A stretch of 64,000 nt of DNA from the NCBI GenBank assembly GCA_019745775.1, contig JAIESR010000011.1:110185-174184 (forward strand), given 5' to 3'. The first letter of the stretch is position 1; each line of letters starts with the position of its first letter. The notes under the pieces are model-generated. The model saw only the letters and a program-made list of their open reading frames with translations, made no database searches and had not been told where the DNA came from. The DNA is from Xanthobacteraceae bacterium. Its GTDB lineage: Bacteria > Pseudomonadota > Alphaproteobacteria > Rhizobiales > Xanthobacteraceae. Of this stretch, positions 61,626 to 64,000 are shown piece after piece. A program made the translations under genes and the position numbers.

Positions 61626-62387
61626 TCAAAACCACCCGAGTTCCGGCACCGCCATCCAGATCAGCCGCAGCCCAAGCGCCGTGAGCACCAGTTGCAGGAT
61701 CAGCCGGAACCGGCCCTCGCTGGTGTAGTCGAGCGCGATTTCGCCAAGCCAGTTGCCGGCCGCGCCGGCGATGACCATCGCCGCCATCAGCGGCACGAAG
61801 CTGCCGATCGCGAAGCCGATGAAGCCGAAGGCGACGATCTTCGCGATGTGCGAGATCATCATCAGCGCGCCGAGCGTGGCGGCGTGGTTGTAGCGGTTGG
61901 GCGCGTGGCTGGCGACGAAGGGCGCCAGCAGCGTGCCGGTCGCGCTCACGAAAATGCCGAGGAACGTCGTGCCGAAGCCGAGGAACGCGAAGCGCCCGCC
62001 CTCGGCGCCGAAGCGTCCGAGCTTGGGCATCCAGGTCACCAGCAGAACGAACACGCCGAGGATCGCGTACAGCCAGGCGAGCGGCAGCGCCACGAACACC
62101 TTGGCGCCGGCGGCGGCGCCGATCACCGATCCGATGATGAACGGGACGAGCGTGCCGCGCATGACGTGCCGCCACATGATCACGGTTCGCGCGGCGCCGG
62201 TGCCGAGCATCACCACGGTGTGCACCGGGATCAGCGCGGCGGGCGGCATCACCATCGCCATCAGCGCGAGCAGCAGCACGCCGCCGGCGGCGCCGGTGAA
62301 GACGCCGATGAAGCCCGAGACGAACGATGCGAGGGACAAGCCGGCGAACAGCAGCGGCCCGATCTCCGGCGTGAACAGGAATTCCAT
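61626..62387 (-). CDS. TauE/SafE family membrane transporter
   Basis: A 253-residue inner-membrane protein with about eight spans. GFIGVFTGAAGGVLLLALMAM near residues 24-44 and GAAAGAKVFVALPLAWLY are typical of the sulfite/organosulfonate exporter family. It could export sulfite, sulfoacetate or a related anion; nothing sulfur-related is adjacent. An upstream 389-base gap separates it from queD. Confidence 0.85.
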   Translation of the reverse strand: MEFLFTPEIGPLLFAGLSLASFVSGFIGVFTGAAGGVLLLALMAMVMPPAALIPVHTVVMLGTGAARTVIMWRHVMRGTLVPFIIGSVIGAAAGAKVFVALPLAWLYAILGVFVLLVTWMPKLGRFGAEGGRFAFLGFGTTFLGIFVSATGTLLAPFVASHAPNRYNHAATLGALMMISHIAKIVAFGFIGFAIGSFVPLMAAMVIAGAAGNWLGEIALDYTSEGRFRLILQLVLTALGLRLIWMAVPELGWF

Positions 62388-62776
62388 GTAGGGTGCTTAT
62401 CGCGAATTCTGCCGCGGTCAGCAATGCCCGAAACGCCGCCGCTCCATGCCGTTGACGCGCATCACGGTGGCAACAGTCTCCGGCGACGGGCCAATTACGG
62501 CGCGAAGCCGGTGTTGACATCCGACGCCGAAAGACCACCTTTGCGGCCAGACGGCAGCACAGCCGCGCCGTCGCGACTTCAACGAGGTGCCATTCCTAGA
62601 CCCAGCGTTGAACTGATTGTCGGGATTCGCCCCGGCCCGGTCGCAGCCTACCCGGTCAAAACAAGGAGCCCCTGGTGAACAAATTCGCGCACCGCGACGG
62701 GTCCGTCGCACCCGCGCGTCGGTCCTCTTCCTGGGCCGGCGTCATGCCAACGTGCCTGGTCCGGTGAGGTGCCGCC
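62388..62776. other. 389-bp gap upstream of queD, divergent promoter region
   Basis: No convincing gene. A TTGACA at 62514 has no fitting -10 sequence. An inverted repeat gcgacgg-gt-ccgtcgc at 62694-62709 could be a regulator site. The ribosome site GTGAGGTG stands before the queD ATG. I see no preQ1 riboswitch pattern. Confidence 0.4.
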
Positions 62777-63133
62777 ATGCACAAGATCGGCAAGCGCTTC
62801 AGCTTTTCGGCCTCGCATTTCATCGGCGGCCTTCCCGCCAGTCATCCCTGCGCGAGGCTGCACGGACATAACTACGAGGTCGAGGTCGTACTACAGGCGC
62901 CCGCTCTCGACGCCGTCGGGTTCGTGCGCGACTTTCACGAGCTCGCGGCGCTGAAAGACTTCATCAATGCGACCTTCGATCACCGGCATCTGAACGACGT
63001 CTTCGGCCACGACCGCACCACCACCGAGGTCATTGCCCAATGGCTCTACGACTGGTGCAAGGCCTGCTGGCCCGAGGTCGTCGCCGTGCGCGTCAGTGAA
63101 TCGCCAAGCTCCTGGGCCGAGTACGCGCCGTGA
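62777..63133 (+). CDS. queD: 6-carboxy-5,6,7,8-tetrahydropterin synthase
   Basis: A 118-residue zinc enzyme of the queuosine (7-deazaguanine) pathway that turns dihydroneopterin triphosphate into 6-carboxytetrahydropterin. The zinc histidines are in FSASHF and [10 protein letters not shown]. The catalytic cysteine is in [18 protein letters not shown] and the C-terminal [10 protein letters not shown] complete the family pattern. It overlaps queE by four bases (GTGA), so the two are translated together. queC and queF are not in view. Confidence 0.95.
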   Translation: MHKIGKRFSFSASHFIGGLPASHPCARLHGHNYEVEVVLQAPALDAVGFVRDFHELAALKDFINATFDHRHLNDVFGHDRTTTEVIAQWLYDWCKACWPEVVAVRVSESPSSWAEYAP

Positions 63134-63855
63134 GCGATCCGATCCGCGTCAGCGAGATATTCGGGCCGACACTTCAAGGCGAAGGCCCGCTGATCGGGCG
63201 ACCGACCGTCTTCGTACGGACGGCGGGGTGCGATTATCGCTGTAGCTGGTGCGACACGCCGTATGCCGTTCTTCCCCGGTACCGTCACGAGTGGGCGGCG
63301 ATGTCGCCCGCCGATGTGATTGCCCGAGTTGATGCGCTGACCGGTGGACTCCCCACGCTCGTCACGGTGTCTGGCGGCAATCCGGCGCTTCAGCCGATCG
63401 GCGCGCTCATCGCCCATGGCCGCGGCAAGGGCCACAGTTTTGCACTCGAGACCCAGGGCAGCGTGGCGCAGCCGTGGTTCGCCGACCTCGACTGGATGAT
63501 CTTGAGCCCCAAGCCGCCGTCGTCAGGCATGGAGACCGACTGGGCGACGGTTGAAGCCTGCGTCGAAGCGGCCGCAGGACGGCCGAGCTGCGCGCTCAAG
63601 ATCGTGATCTTCGATGACGCCGATTATTCCTACGCGCAGGCGGCGACGATGCGTTTCCCGGCGCTGCCCGTCTATCTGCAGGTCGGCAATCCTGCGCCGT
63701 TGACGACGGCCGCGGGGAGTGACGAGGCCGATCTGGACGACCTCCTCCGCCGCTTCCGCTGGCTCGCCGGCAAGGTCACAAGCGACCGATGGTTCGCCGC
63801 GACCGTGTTGCCGCAGCTTCACGTCCTGACGTGGGGCAACAGACGCGGGATTTGA
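63130..63855 (+). CDS. queE: 7-carboxy-7-deazaguanine synthase (radical SAM)
   Basis: A 241-residue radical SAM enzyme that contracts 6-carboxytetrahydropterin to 7-carboxy-7-deazaguanine. The iron-sulfur motif CDYRCSWC near residues 34-41 fits the CxxxCxxC pattern, and [19 protein letters not shown] is the family N-terminus. The start is GTG at 63130, overlapping the queD stop by four bases. Together with queD it makes the first half of queuosine precursor synthesis. Confidence 0.95.
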   Translation: MSDPIRVSEIFGPTLQGEGPLIGRPTVFVRTAGCDYRCSWCDTPYAVLPRYRHEWAAMSPADVIARVDALTGGLPTLVTVSGGNPALQPIGALIAHGRGKGHSFALETQGSVAQPWFADLDWMILSPKPPSSGMETDWATVEACVEAAAGRPSCALKIVIFDDADYSYAQAATMRFPALPVYLQVGNPAPLTTAAGSDEADLDDLLRRFRWLAGKVTSDRWFAATVLPQLHVLTWGNRRGI

Positions 63856-63876
63856 GCGCGGCGGGCGTACCCTGAC

Positions 63877-63936
63877 GTGGCGATCCCGGCAGTGGCGATC
63901 CCGGCAGTGGCGATCCCGGCAGTGGCGATCCCGGCA
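63877..63936. repeat. Four tandem 15-bp copies of a tRNA 3' end
   Basis: The unit gtggcgatcccggca occurs four times in a row (63877-63891, 63892-63906, 63907-63921 and 63922-63936) without change. The last unit is nearly all inside the tRNA-Arg gene: its acceptor 3' strand, discriminator base and CCA, plus the end of the T-stem. The other three are extra copies downstream of the tRNA on its strand. Confidence 0.95.
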
Positions 63937-63999
63937 GGACTTGAACCTGCGACCCCCGGTTTAGGAAACCGGTGCTCTATCCAGCTGAGCTACGGGACC
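63923..63999 (-). tRNA. tRNA-Arg (anticodon CCT)
   Basis: Reading the minus strand, a complete 77-base cloverleaf is present. The acceptor stem GGTCCCG pairs with CGGGATC (one G-T pair). The D-arm is GCTC-AGCTGGATA-GAGC. The anticodon stem CCGGT/ACCGG holds loop TTCCTAA with anticodon CCT. The T-arm is GCAGG-TTCAAGT-CCTGC and the CCA end is encoded. It reads AGG codons. The three exact extra copies of its 3' end just after it are unusual. Confidence 0.95.
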
Positions 64000-64000
64000 A

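Noticed and set aside
62514..62542. TTGACA as -35 box for queD
   Set aside because: No acceptable -10 hexamer at 16-18 bases downstream.
63877..63921. CRISPR-like interpretation of the 15-bp tandem units
   Set aside because: There are no spacers between units and the unit equals the tRNA 3' end, so CRISPR is excluded.

Overview
The window is a chromosomal segment of a high-GC alphaproteobacterium. The best guess is Hyphomicrobiales, in the Bradyrhizobium / Rhodopseudomonas / Xanthobacteraceae neighbourhood. The basis is the strong G/C third-position bias, the many solitary TctC/Bug-type periplasmic binding proteins, several Cox-type molybdenum hydroxylases, twin-arginine signals on binding proteins, and intergenic hairpin repeats of a kind I associate with that order. 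No phage, transposase, CRISPR array or plasmid function was seen. The only RNA gene is a tRNA-Arg(CCT) at the right edge.

Layout. 1-4.4 kb: a Gfo/Idh/MocA dehydrogenase, a cytochrome b561 plus small c-type cytochrome pair, and two TctC-type binding proteins facing each other. 4.5-9.1 kb: a complete M-S-L molybdenum hydroxylase operon, then two small helical proteins. 9.2-20.8 kb: a GMC oxidoreductase translationally coupled to a binding protein, an amidohydrolase, more binding proteins, an Ldh-type dehydrogenase, a solitary Mo-hydroxylase large subunit and a secreted CxxCH/beta-propeller protein. 20.9-31.1 kb, minus strand: ABC ATPase, four consecutive paralogous Tat-exported binding proteins, a double-domain permease whose reading frame is broken near its end, an MmgE/PrpD protein and an aldehyde dehydrogenase. 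31.2-40.3 kb: enoyl-CoA hydratase, CaiB-type CoA-transferase, a fifth iron-type binding protein, class II aldolase, S10 peptidase, LVIVD-repeat protein, an orphan protein and another TctC protein. 40.5-51 kb: two more orphans, an isoquinoline-oxidoreductase-like Mo enzyme with its 2Fe-2S subunit, a coiled-coil protein, a flavoprotein, another solitary Mo-hydroxylase, a methyltransferase with a signal peptide and a sugar-dehydrogenase-like propeller. 51-58 kb: two amidohydrolase + binding-protein modules, the second with a cupin protein between them, flanking two secreted small or peptidase-like proteins. 58-64 kb: a frameshifted siderophore-interacting flavoprotein, a DUF6629-like membrane protein, a thiamine-diphosphate enzyme, a TauE/SafE permease, queD-queE and the tRNA.

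How it works together. Most genes fit uptake and oxidation of organic acids, aromatics or N-heterocycles: periplasmic capture (13 binding proteins), hydroxylation or oxidation (four Mo hydroxylases, GMC, ALDH, Ldh), ring or carboxyl chemistry (three amidohydrolase-2 proteins, cupin, class II aldolase) and CoA chemistry (CoA-transferase, enoyl-CoA hydratase). Substrates cannot be read from the sequence. The most unusual points are the fourfold tandem binding-protein array served by one ABC transporter, eight TctC-type proteins with no TctA/TctB in view, two frameshifted genes, and four tandem 15-bp copies of the 3' end of the tRNA-Arg gene. I did not find a clear candidate for an entirely new system. 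The tandem array and the tRNA-end repeats are the best leads.
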